A program made the translations under genes and the position numbers. A stretch of 64,000 bases of DNA, taken from NCBI GenBank assembly GCA_965222345.1, contig CBDCTS010000007.1:1922001-1986000 (forward strand). The letters are read 5' to 3'. The notes under the pieces were generated by a model. It had not been told where the DNA came from. It was given only the letters and a program-made list of their open reading frames with translations, and did not search any database. The DNA is from JADFGZ01 sp965222345 (GTDB lineage: Bacteria; Acidobacteriota; Terriglobia; 2-12-FULL-54-10). This document shows positions 17,435-25,935 of the stretch, in pieces (the first letter of the stretch is position 1; every line of letters starts with the position of its first letter).

Positions 17435-18316
17435 TCAGTAGTGCCGCTGCTTACGAGCCCGCCCCACCGCTTTTGACAGTGATCGGGCCGTAAACACGGC
17501 GGCCAGATCGCGGCGATAATCCTCTGAGGCGTGGATGTCTCCGAGCGGCTCCACCCCGTCGGCGGCGAGCGCCGAGGCCGACTGAATCTCTTTGCCGCCT
17601 GCCCTGCTGCCGCGCAGCCTCTCTTCCACGTCCCGCGCCCGGTAAGGCCTGTCCGCAACGCCGGTGATGCCCACACGAACGTCCTCCACCTTGCCCTCTG
17701 CATCGAGTCTCACAATCGAGGCCACACCGACGATAGCGAACCCAGAGGCTTGCTGGTGCATCTTGACGTAAGCGGAGCCCGTGCGAGGAGCGTCCTTGGG
17801 AATCTCAACCGAGGTCAAAATCTCGTTGTAGCGGAGTGCGGTCATCATCAGGCCGGTGAAGAAATCCTCCGCCGCAAAGCTCCGCTCTCCGTCGGTGCTT
17901 GAGGCCGTTAGCCGCGCTTCCAGCGCCAGCGCCGCCGCCGGAAAATCTCCTGCCGGGTCGGCGTGAGCCAGGCTGCCTCCAAAGGTGCCACGATTGCGCA
18001 CCTGCACGTCGCCGATCTCCGCCGCCGTCTCCGGCAGCAGAGGACAGGTCCGCGCCAGCAACTCCGAGCGTTCGATCTCCACGTGCCGCACCAGACTTCC
18101 GATCTGAACAGAGCCGTCCGTCTCGCGGATTTCCTGCAGTTCCCCCAGCCGCCCGATGTCCACCACCCATTGCGGCTCCGCCAGCCGCAGCTTGAGTATC
18201 GGGATCAGACTCTGTCCTCCGGCCAGCAGCTTGGCGTTCTCGCCGTGCTCGTTCAGCAGGCCGAGAGCCTCGGAGATGCTTGCGGGGCATCGATACTCAA
18301 AGTTTGCAGGGAACAT
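17435..18316 (-). CDS. FAD-binding medium subunit of a xanthine dehydrogenase/CO dehydrogenase-type enzyme (CoxM-like)
   Basis: This subunit carries FAD and passes electrons out of the molybdenum hydroxylase complex. The two FAD motifs are visible: AGGQSLIP at residues 32-39 and RGTFGGSLAHADPAGD at 109-124. The C-terminal CO_deh_flav domain follows (VKMHQQASGFAIVGVAS). It is 293 residues, typical. It is the last gene of an S-L-M operon, 29 bases after the large subunit. Confidence 0.92.
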   Translation of the reverse strand: MFPANFEYRCPASISEALGLLNEHGENAKLLAGGQSLIPILKLRLAEPQWVVDIGRLGELQEIRETDGSVQIGSLVRHVEIERSELLARTCPLLPETAAEIGDVQVRNRGTFGGSLAHADPAGDFPAAALALEARLTASSTDGERSFAAEDFFTGLMMTALRYNEILTSVEIPKDAPRTGSAYVKMHQQASGFAIVGVASIVRLDAEGKVEDVRVGITGVADRPYRARDVEERLRGSRAGGKEIQSASALAADGVEPLGDIHASEDYRRDLAAVFTARSLSKAVGRARKQRHY

Positions 18317-18345
18317 CTATTACTTTCCTCTCCGTCAACTCCGCG

Positions 18346-20691
18346 CTAAGTACGTGCCACAGACGCACGGCTGCTTCGCAGAATTTCCCAGATTTTTTCG
18401 GGCTTCAAAGGCATATCCAGATTCCGGACCCCGTAAGGGGCCAGCGCGTCCAAGACCGCATTCACCACCGCAGGCGTCGAGCCGATGATCCCGGCTTCGC
18501 CCACGCCCTTGACGCCCAGGGGATTCACTCCGGTCGGCGTCACGGTGCGGTCGCAGAGATACTGCGGAACCTGCGTGGCTTTGGGCATGGCGTAATCCAT
18601 CAAGCTTCCGGTCAGCAGTTGCCCGTTCTGGTCGTAAACGGTTTCCTCATAGAGGGCCTGTCCCACCCCTTGCGCAATTCCTCCATGCACCTGGCCCTCG
18701 ACTATCATGGGGTTGATGACCTTGCCGCAGTCGTCCACGGCCACGTATTTGACAAACTTTACCTCGCCTGTTTTCGGATCGATCTCCACAACGCATACAT
18801 GCGCCCCGAAGGGAAAGGTGTAGTTCTGTGGGCTGAAATAGCTGGTGGCATCCAGGCCCGGCTCCATGCCGCGAGGGAGGTTCTTGGCCATGTAGGCGGC
18901 CCGGACGATTTCACGGAACGTCTTGAACTTTCTGGGATTCGTCTTGGACACAACCTTCCCGTTCCGCCAAACGATGTTCTTGGGACTCACGCCCAGCAGG
19001 TGGGCGGCCAGCTCCTGCATCTTTGCCTTGATCTTCTGCGCCGACATATAGACAGCCGCCCCTCCCACGGCGGTCGTCCGGCTGCCAAACGTCCCTGTCC
19101 CCTGCGGACCGGCCGCAGTATCGCCGTGCCGCACCGCCACGTCCTCGAACGGAACCGAAAGCTCATCGGCCGTGATCTGGGCAAAGGTGGTTTCTCCGCC
19201 TTGCCCGTGCGGAGAGGAGCCGGTGAGGACGGTGACCTTGCCCGAGGGTGCGACTCTTATGGTGGCGCTCTCCCACCCGCCACCGGCGGGGCTGGCGCTG
19301 GCCGGCCCCATGGCGCACATTTCAACATAGCTGCAGATGCCGATGCCCAGCAGCTTTCCCTGCCGGCGCATCCGCTTCTGCTTTTCGTGCAGCTTCTTGT
19401 AGTCAGCCAGGGCGAGCGCTTTCTTCAACGCAAGCCGGTAATTGCCCGAGTCATAAACCAAGCCGGTGGGCGTCGTGCAGGGGAACTCGGTGGGCTTCAG
19501 AAAATTCCTGTTGCGGATCACCGCCGGGTCGATCCGCAACTCTGCAGCAGCGGCATCCAAGGCTCGTTCCAGAATGTAGGTAGCTTCCGGGCGGCCCGCA
19601 CCGCGGTAGAGGTCGGTGGACATCTTATTGGTGAATACAGCAGTCAACTCAAAAGAGACGGCGGGAATCTTGTAACATCCCACCCCCATGGTGACCGTTG
19701 TGGCGGGAATCAAGGCCGTCAGCATTTGCAGGTAAGCCCCGGCATCGGCGATGGAGCGGCATTTGAATCCCAGAATCTGGCCCTTGCGGGTGAGAGCCAG
19801 TTCCGCATAGTTGATCTGACCTCGGCCATGAAAGGTGGAAACCATGCTTTCCCGGCGGGTTTCGATCCATTTCACGGGCCGTCCGAGCCGCATGGCGAGG
19901 AAAGGAACCAACCCGTCTTCGGGAAAAATGTTCAACTTGCTCCCGAAGCCGCCTCCCACGTCGATAGCGATGACCCGAACTCTATGATCGGGTATCCCGA
20001 GCAGCTTTGCGATGTGAGACCGCTGGGAGTGCGGCGCCTGGGTGGCAATCCAGACGGTCAGCAGATTTTCTCCCGGCTGAAAGCTAGCCTGGACGGCGCG
20101 GCCCTCGAGCGGTGCGGGAGACAAACGCTGGTTGACTAAACGAAGCTTCACAACCCGGTCAGCCTTGCGGAAAGCACGGTTGACGTTGCCCGACTCCAGC
20201 TTGTAGGTGCCGGCAACGTTGCTCTCCCACTGTTCATGAATCGCGGGCGAGTCGGGCTGGAGCGCCTTTTCTGGGTCCACCACCACGGGCAATGGATCGT
20301 AGTCCGCATCAATCAGACCGAGCGCGTCGGCGGCAATGTAGGGATTCTCCGCCACCACCGCCGCCACCGGCTCGCCGGCATAGCGCACACGGTCCATGGC
20401 AAGCAGATGGTGGTCCGGAATGCGCAGGTCGGGCAGCGCCGCTACCGAGGGAATCGTGCCGAGCTTTCCTCGGATATCCGGCCCGGTTACGATGTCGAGA
20501 ACCCCTGCGAGGGCGAGGGCGCGGGAGACGTCCAAACGCTGGATGCGGGCATGAGCGTAGGGGCTGCGCAACATCGCCATGTGAGCCGTTTTGGGAAGAT
20601 GAACGTCATCCACAAAAGCGCCCTTGCCGGTCAGCAGCCGGGGGTCTTCCTTACGCAGCACTTTCCGTCCTACATATTTCGCCTGCGACAT
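18346..20691 (-). CDS. Molybdopterin-binding large subunit of a CO dehydrogenase/xanthine dehydrogenase-type enzyme (form II CoxL-like)
   Basis: The subunit binds the molybdenum cytosine dinucleotide cofactor. From the ATG at 20691 (AAGGAGGGAG upstream) it has 781 residues, with the N-terminal hammerhead domain (GKGAFVDDVHLP, MLRSPYAHARI) and cofactor motifs such as GGGFGSK and GQGGETTFAQI. The active-site loop reads LYRGAGRPEA near residue 360. True form I CO dehydrogenases have AYxCSFR there, and form II-like enzymes have AYRGAGR. The present loop therefore places it with the form II-like group, whose substrates are mostly unknown. The late GVGEAGIIGSTPAV holds the expected catalytic Glu. 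Confidence 0.92.
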   Translation of the reverse strand: MSQAKYVGRKVLRKEDPRLLTGKGAFVDDVHLPKTAHMAMLRSPYAHARIQRLDVSRALALAGVLDIVTGPDIRGKLGTIPSVAALPDLRIPDHHLLAMDRVRYAGEPVAAVVAENPYIAADALGLIDADYDPLPVVVDPEKALQPDSPAIHEQWESNVAGTYKLESGNVNRAFRKADRVVKLRLVNQRLSPAPLEGRAVQASFQPGENLLTVWIATQAPHSQRSHIAKLLGIPDHRVRVIAIDVGGGFGSKLNIFPEDGLVPFLAMRLGRPVKWIETRRESMVSTFHGRGQINYAELALTRKGQILGFKCRSIADAGAYLQMLTALIPATTVTMGVGCYKIPAVSFELTAVFTNKMSTDLYRGAGRPEATYILERALDAAAAELRIDPAVIRNRNFLKPTEFPCTTPTGLVYDSGNYRLALKKALALADYKKLHEKQKRMRRQGKLLGIGICSYVEMCAMGPASASPAGGGWESATIRVAPSGKVTVLTGSSPHGQGGETTFAQITADELSVPFEDVAVRHGDTAAGPQGTGTFGSRTTAVGGAAVYMSAQKIKAKMQELAAHLLGVSPKNIVWRNGKVVSKTNPRKFKTFREIVRAAYMAKNLPRGMEPGLDATSYFSPQNYTFPFGAHVCVVEIDPKTGEVKFVKYVAVDDCGKVINPMIVEGQVHGGIAQGVGQALYEETVYDQNGQLLTGSLMDYAMPKATQVPQYLCDRTVTPTGVNPLGVKGVGEAGIIGSTPAVVNAVLDALAPYGVRNLDMPLKPEKIWEILRSSRASVART

Positions 20692-20695
20692 GGAA

Positions 20696-21202
20696 CTAAC
20701 TCCCTCCTTGTTTGGAGGCCGCAGGTGCATTGCCTGCCCTCATCTTGTGACCCGCGTTCTGGACGGCTTTCACGATGGTTTGGTACCCGGTGCAGCGGCA
20801 GAGATTGCCGTTGATGGAGCGCTGGATTTCCTGTTCCGTTGGTTTGGGCGAGCGCCGGAGCAGGTCATGAGCGGCCATCAGCATTCCCGGAGTGCAGAAG
20901 CCGCATTGCAATCCGTGTTCCTCCCAGAATCCGCGCTGCACGGCGTCCAATTCTCCTTGCGCCGACAATCCCTCGACGGTTTCGACGGCGCAGCCGTTCG
21001 CCTGCACCGCCAGCATCAGGCAGGACTTGACGGCCTCTCCGTCCAAATGTACCGTGCAGGCGCCGCACAAGCCCGTCTCGCAGCCCACGTGCGTGCCCGT
21101 CAAATCCAGCACGTCGCGCAGGTAGTGAACCAGCAACAGGCGGGGTTCCACCTCCGAGCAATGCCGTGAGCCGTTGACCGTGATCTCGACCGGTACCTTC
21201 AC
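20696..21202 (-). CDS. [2Fe-2S] small subunit of a CO dehydrogenase/xanthine dehydrogenase-type enzyme (CoxS-like)
   Basis: This 168-residue subunit carries two [2Fe-2S] clusters: the plant ferredoxin-type set Cys 41/46/49/61 (CETGLCGACT) and the second set Cys 100/103/135/137 (CGFCTPGM and NLCRCTGY). The start is the GTG at 21202 with GGAG 5 bases upstream; upstream in-frame sequence has no domain content. The GTG overlaps the TGA of the nuoI stump (GTGA), so translation of the two is probably coupled. It is followed by the large subunit after 4 bases. Confidence 0.92.
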   Translation of the reverse strand: MKVPVEITVNGSRHCSEVEPRLLLVHYLRDVLDLTGTHVGCETGLCGACTVHLDGEAVKSCLMLAVQANGCAVETVEGLSAQGELDAVQRGFWEEHGLQCGFCTPGMLMAAHDLLRRSPKPTEQEIQRSINGNLCRCTGYQTIVKAVQNAGHKMRAGNAPAASKQGGS

Positions 21203-21459
21203 AAATTCTCCTTGTGCCTGCGAGCGGTGGCCGGAAAGCTTAAAACCGCACGGATTGCGGTCCTGCTCAATGCTGAGCCGCCTGCGGTTGATTGGCCGGC
21301 AGCCAGCAGCCGTTTCCTGCGATAGATGAGATCGGTGAGGTTGTAGCTGGCGAGAGCGAAGTCGTGCCCGTGAGTGATGGCGTCGGTGGGGCATGCCTCC
21401 ACGCAGCCGGAGGTCAGCGTCGCCGCTGTTTCCGCCATGCCGCCTAGAATAGGAGCCAT
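21199..21459 (-). pseudogene. Truncated nuoI-like ferredoxin fragment ahead of the cox-like operon
   Basis: The 86-residue reading frame contains CVEACPTDAITHGHDFALASYNLTDLIYRR in pieces from about residue 19 on. This is closely like the C-terminal end of NuoI (complex I subunit with two [4Fe-4S] clusters). Only the last two cysteines of the second cluster remain, and the CxxCxx that should come before them is replaced by unrelated residues (MAETAATLTSG). It cannot bind a cluster of the NuoI kind. An intact, different NuoI is encoded at 58340. The frame stays open into a non-NuoI tail and ends over the GTG of the small subunit. Confidence 0.65.
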
Positions 21460-21514
21460 ACGCTTGCCTCAAACCTAAACCCGTCCGCCGGGCAGGACAT
21501 CGAAATGGAACACT

Positions 21515-21544
21515 AGTGTATCGAAAGCAGACCGGCGAGTTCAA
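21515..21544 (-). promoter_or_regulatory. Candidate sigma-70-type promoter for the cox-like operon
   Basis: On the minus strand TTGAAC (21544-21539) and TACACT (21520-21515) are separated by 18 bases, each four of six to consensus. They lie about 55 bases upstream of the first ATG of the nuoI stump. Confidence 0.35.
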
Positions 21545-21594
21545 TCACATCCGCATCAGACGTAAATGGACCGGAAGCGAGCCGTCGCCTCCGC

Positions 21595-23130
21595 CTACTC
21601 CCACTCGATGGTGCTGGGGGGTTTCGAGGAAATATCGTAAACGACGCGGTTGATGCCGTGGACCTCATTCACTATCCGGTTGGAGATGCGCTCCAGCACC
21701 TCGTAGGGCAGTTTGACCCAGTCGGCTGTCATGGCGTCTTCGGAATGCACCGCGCGCAGGGCGGCGGTGTAGCCGTAGGTTCTTTGGTCGCCCATGACTC
21801 CTACGCTGCGGACCGGCAGCAGCACGGCGAACGACTGCCAGATGCTTTCATACAATGACGCCTCGCGAATCTCCTCGTCCACGATTTCATCGGCAGACCG
21901 CAGCAATTCCAACCGCTCGCGGGTCACCTCTCCCAGGATGCGCACGGCCAGCCCAGGGCCGGGAAACGGTTGGCGGTTCAGTATCTCCGGGTCGAGTCCC
22001 AGGTCGGCTCCCACGCGGCGCACCTCATCCTTGAACAGTTCCCGCAAGGGTTCCAGCAGACGAAGTTTCATGGTTTCGGGCAGGCCGCCCACGTTGTGAT
22101 GCGTCTTGATCGTGGCCGAAGGCCCCCGCACCGAGACCGACTCGATCACGTCGGGGTAGAGCGTTCCCTGAACCAAAAACTCCATCTCGCCCAGCCGGGT
22201 GCTCTGCTCCTCGAAGACATAGATAAATTCGTTCCCGATGATGCGGCGTTTTTCTTCCGGGTCGGTAACGCCCGCAAGCTTTTGGAGGAAGCGCTCGGAG
22301 GCGTCCACTCCCGTCAGGTTCAGTCCCAGGCGGCGCAGCATGGCGGTAACTCTGGAGAACTCGTTCTGCCGGAGCACGCCGTTGTCCACGAAGATGCAAT
22401 GCAAGCGGTCGCCGATGGCTCGTTGGACCAGCGTGGCGGCGACGGTGGAATCCACGCCTCCGCTCAGGGCGCAGAGCGCCCGGCCTTCCCCCACCGTTTG
22501 GCGGATGGAAGCAACCGTCTGCTCGATGAACGACTGCGGGGTCCAGTCGGCCGTAGCCTGGCAGATTTCAAAAAGGAAGTTGGCCAGCATTTCATCGCCG
22601 CGCGCGGTGTGGTGGACCTCGGGATGAAACTGGAGCGCGTAGATGCGCCGCTTCGGGTCTTCGATGGCTGCCACGGCGGTCTCGGTCCGGCCCGTCTGGT
22701 GGAATCCGGGCGGCAGCTTTACGATCTGGTCCCCGTGGCTGTTCCACACCGGAAGCGACGAAGGCAGGGAGCGGAACAGGGACGAACCGTCGATGATTTC
22801 AAGCTGAGCGCGTCCGTACTCCTTCTGCGGCGCGGGGCGCACCGTGCCACCCATCTGATGAGAGATCAACTGCAGTCCGTAGCAGATGCCCAGAACGGGG
22901 GTTCCCATCTTCAGGATGGCCGGGTCGGAGCGCGGCGCGGCATCGTCAAAGACCGAGCTGGGGCCGCCGGAAAGGATGATGCCGGCGGGGCGGAGCTTGA
23001 CCAAATCCTTCGGACTGATGGTGCAGGGAACAATCGTGCTGCGGACGTGGTGCTGCCGGATGCGGCGCGCAATCAGTTGGGTGTACTGCGAACCAAAATC
23101 CAGAATGACAATGCTGCTGGAAGATTCCAT
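21595..23130 (-). CDS. guaA: GMP synthase (glutamine-hydrolysing)
   Basis: It aminates XMP to GMP. From the ATG at 23130 (MESSSSIVILDFGSQYTQL) it has 511 residues. The class I glutaminase domain has LGICYGLQ with the nucleophile Cys and FHPEVHHT. The ATP-pyrophosphatase domain has the P-loop ALSGGVDSTVAA. The C-terminal dimer domain has LNRQPFPGPGLAVRI and ends SSKPPSTIEWE, the universal GuaA ending. An in-frame upstream start at 23211 adds 27 residues unlike the family and is not used. Confidence 0.97.
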   Translation of the reverse strand: MESSSSIVILDFGSQYTQLIARRIRQHHVRSTIVPCTISPKDLVKLRPAGIILSGGPSSVFDDAAPRSDPAILKMGTPVLGICYGLQLISHQMGGTVRPAPQKEYGRAQLEIIDGSSLFRSLPSSLPVWNSHGDQIVKLPPGFHQTGRTETAVAAIEDPKRRIYALQFHPEVHHTARGDEMLANFLFEICQATADWTPQSFIEQTVASIRQTVGEGRALCALSGGVDSTVAATLVQRAIGDRLHCIFVDNGVLRQNEFSRVTAMLRRLGLNLTGVDASERFLQKLAGVTDPEEKRRIIGNEFIYVFEEQSTRLGEMEFLVQGTLYPDVIESVSVRGPSATIKTHHNVGGLPETMKLRLLEPLRELFKDEVRRVGADLGLDPEILNRQPFPGPGLAVRILGEVTRERLELLRSADEIVDEEIREASLYESIWQSFAVLLPVRSVGVMGDQRTYGYTAALRAVHSEDAMTADWVKLPYEVLERISNRIVNEVHGINRVVYDISSKPPSTIEWE

Positions 23131-23288
23131 ATTGTTCGGATCAATTCGGATCGGAAACCAAGCAACCCAACATTTGCAGGCTCTGGTTCGCAGGGCGGCG
23201 AGAGGAAGCATTCGCCGTTGTTGCCCACTTCGTGAAACCTACCGTTGGGTTACAAATAAGCTCCTCCCTCTCGTTGCAGGGTCAATCC

Positions 23289-24373
23289 TTATTTCTTTGG
23301 CTTCTCTTCACTCTCAGGCAATCTAAGAATAGGCTTTCCGGCAATTCTTAGAAATTGCATATTCGAAGTTGCAGACTGTATTGTAGTTATAGCCTTTTGA
23401 AGTTCTCCGTTATTGGCTTGTTGGTTTTCTTGGGTAATCGGTTCAACGCGTACTTCGAGGTTGAAGCCCTGATCGATTCTGTTTGCTATCTTGCTTAGCG
23501 AAATCTTCACTGCAGTTGTTAATTCGTTCTGTCTGCCTATGTTTTCCTGTGTGTAGAAATCTTTGATGATGTCGGCTGATGCCTTCCTTATTCCATCTTC
23601 CATGATCTGATTTGCATGGTTCTCAATCCCGGTTGTACTTTCGTCAGGGACACCTTGATTTCGTAATTCCTGACGAAGCTTGCGGATCTCCAAGAGCTGC
23701 TTGTAGGTATTGACAACGCGCTCAATTGCCACCGCAACGCAGGCTGCGTAAGGAGCAGCGGCTTGGAGGTAAACCAAGAGGTCACTGGAAGAGATCGTTC
23801 TGATCTGTAGTTCCACCTGCTTTCCTGTTGCAACTTCTGAAAAGGTGTTCAGAATGAACCCCAATTCCTTAAGCTCAGCAGCGAATTTGAGGAGACCATT
23901 GCTTATCGCACTGCGGGGAATCAGAACACCTATTTCACAATCGCCTGGCTGCAGCTTCTCATCGCCGATGTTGAGTACGCGAAGAGCAGAAGCAGCCTGC
24001 TCCAACGCAGCCTTAAACTCCTGGAGTCTCTGGAGAATTCCTTGAAGTTCTTCGAGTGCAACAGCTGGTGTGATTTGGTTTGTCGCGAAAACGGTCTCCA
24101 CTTTTTTTTCAGGTTGTTGCCGAAAATTTCATCTCCGCCCATTTCGGACAAAATCTGTCGCCAAGCTGGACTGAACTTGTCACTAGGTGTATCAGTGACA
24201 GCAGCATACATATCCTTGATGCTTGCGGCCAAGGTCTGTTGATAGGATGGGTCTGGTTCATTAACGACGGATTCCAAAGCACTGACCATTTGCTCCATAT
24301 TTTCGGTGATCTTTCTATCTGTCATTTCATGATTGAGTGCAATTACTATCGCATGCAAACGCTCTGCATTCAT
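23289..24373 (-). pseudogene. Unknown protein gene split by a frameshift at an A8 run
   Basis: An N-terminal frame starts at the ATG at 24373 (MNAERLHAIVIALNHEM) and reads well to FGNNLKKK. A second frame begins directly after eight A residues (24102-24109 on the minus strand) and runs 270 residues to 23289 (VETVFATNQITPAVALEELQ through the end PESEEKPKK). Joined across the A8 run they give one protein of about 360 residues, mostly helical, with coiled-coil-like stretches (LQGILQRLQEFKAALEQAASAL, KQLLEIRKLRQELRNQ). I do not recognise the family. Codon use and base content are clearly A/T-richer than the neighbours, which suggests transfer. The split may be a mutation, a sequence error or programmed slippage. 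Confidence 0.6.
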
Positions 24374-24539
24374 TCTAGATTCCTTTCACTCCAACACGTA
24401 TTTCGACTAACCCGCACAATAGCCCCAGCCGGGCAGAATAGCATGAAACCGCTACTGGCGAGCGGGGGTATGTAAAGGGGGAGTTGGACCGCTTGCTGAC
24501 GCGCATGGCTCGGATTTTTGTACCCTCCCTCCCAGCCTG

Positions 24540-25919
24540 TCACTCCTCGGACAGCATCTGGTCCAGCAGTTCCACCACGTGCAGCACCTGCTGCCCGTTG
24601 CCGTAAAGTTTTGCCCCGGCGCGCAATTGCAAGATGCATCCCGGATTGGCCGTTGCGACGATCCCGGCGCCGGTCGCGTTTACCGCCTGCATCTTTTTTT
24701 CGAGCAACTGCATAGAGAGCTTTGTTTGGGTGATATTGTAAATACCGGCGCTGCCGCAACAAATATCAGCCAGCGGCATCTCCACAAATCGCAACCCAGG
24801 CACGGCCTCGAGCAGCGCCCTCGGCTGCTTGCGGACCTTTTGTCCGTGCGCCAGATGGCAGGAGTCTTGATAGGTGACGGTCGCAGCGAGCGGGCGCATC
24901 TTCTGGACCAGCCCGATCTCGACCAGGAATTCGGTCACGTCTTTCATCCTAGCCGAGAATCCCACAGCTTTCTCCGCCCAGGCCATGTCGCCGTGGAGCA
25001 GGTGGTCGTACTCCTTCAAAGTGGAGCCGCAACCGGCGGCGTTGGTGAGGATGGCGTCGAGCGGTTCTTTCCCGAACGCTTCGATATTCCGGCGCGCCAG
25101 ATCGCGGGCCAGTTCCCGCAACCCCGCATGGGCCGGCAAGGCCCCGCAGCAGATCTGTCCGGCGGGGACAACCACCTCGCAGCCGTTCTCCTGCAAGACG
25201 CGCACCGTCGTCTCCTGCAAGCGCGCAAAGGCCAGGTTGGCGATGCACCCCGCATGAAGGCCCACCCGGTAGCGTCGTTGCCCGCGCGCCGGGAACACCT
25301 TGCCGATCTGCGGGAAAAAAGTAGGGGATTCGATTTGCGGCGTCAGTTCTTCCAGCACCCCCAGGCGGCCCAGCGATTTCAGCAGGCCGCCCCGCCGTAC
25401 CAACTCCTGCAAGCCGGACGCCTGGTAGCAGCGCAGCAGAATTCCCGCGAGTTTCAGGTTGGCGGGCTTTGAGATCAACTGATAGAAGGCCAGCCAGCGC
25501 AGTACGCGTTCCAGCAGGGGCCGTCGGTAGTGCTGCTCGATCTGCGCTCGCGCCGCCTCCACCAGCTTCCCGTATTCCACTCCAGAAGGGCAGGCCGTCT
25601 CGCAAGCGCGGCAATCCAGGCACAGATCGATGTGGCGGACAAAGCTCTCCCCCAGCGGAAGGCGGCCTTCGTCTACCTGAACCATCTGATAGATGCGCCC
25701 GCGTGGCGAGTCCATCTCCACACCCAGTTCCCGATAGGTGGGACACTGGTTCAGGCAAAGGCCGCAGCGGTTGCAGCGGGAATAGTCCTCCCATTCGGGA
25801 CGGTCAACTGCGGAAAAACCGCTGGCGGCTTCTGTGCCAGGCTCCGCCCGCTGGGAATCGCCTGGAAGAGAAATGGGAGATGTCGGAGTGCTCACTGTAA
25901 TTTTCTCCTCAAATGCCAA
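24540..25919 (-). CDS. glcF: Glycolate oxidase iron-sulfur subunit GlcF
   Basis: GlcF passes electrons from glycolate oxidation to the membrane chain. Two [4Fe-4S] ferredoxin motifs are at Cys 49/52/55/59 (CNRCGLCLNQCP) and 100/103/106/110 (CLDCRACETACP). Two CCG domains follow (ICCGALPAH and ICCGSAGIYN). It is 459 residues; the first 40 form a polar, low-complexity extension. It is the last of three genes glcD-glcE-glcF, 16 bases after glcE. Confidence 0.94.
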   Translation of the reverse strand: MAFEEKITVSTPTSPISLPGDSQRAEPGTEAASGFSAVDRPEWEDYSRCNRCGLCLNQCPTYRELGVEMDSPRGRIYQMVQVDEGRLPLGESFVRHIDLCLDCRACETACPSGVEYGKLVEAARAQIEQHYRRPLLERVLRWLAFYQLISKPANLKLAGILLRCYQASGLQELVRRGGLLKSLGRLGVLEELTPQIESPTFFPQIGKVFPARGQRRYRVGLHAGCIANLAFARLQETTVRVLQENGCEVVVPAGQICCGALPAHAGLRELARDLARRNIEAFGKEPLDAILTNAAGCGSTLKEYDHLLHGDMAWAEKAVGFSARMKDVTEFLVEIGLVQKMRPLAATVTYQDSCHLAHGQKVRKQPRALLEAVPGLRFVEMPLADICCGSAGIYNITQTKLSMQLLEKKMQAVNATGAGIVATANPGCILQLRAGAKLYGNGQQVLHVVELLDQMLSEE

Positions 25920-25935
25920 CTCTCATGTCTTGCCC

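Noticed and set aside
18280..20139. 619-codon plus-strand ORF antisense to the CoxL-like gene
   Set aside because: Its sequence has no family features and it mirrors the real gene; long antisense frames are expected in high-GC coding DNA.
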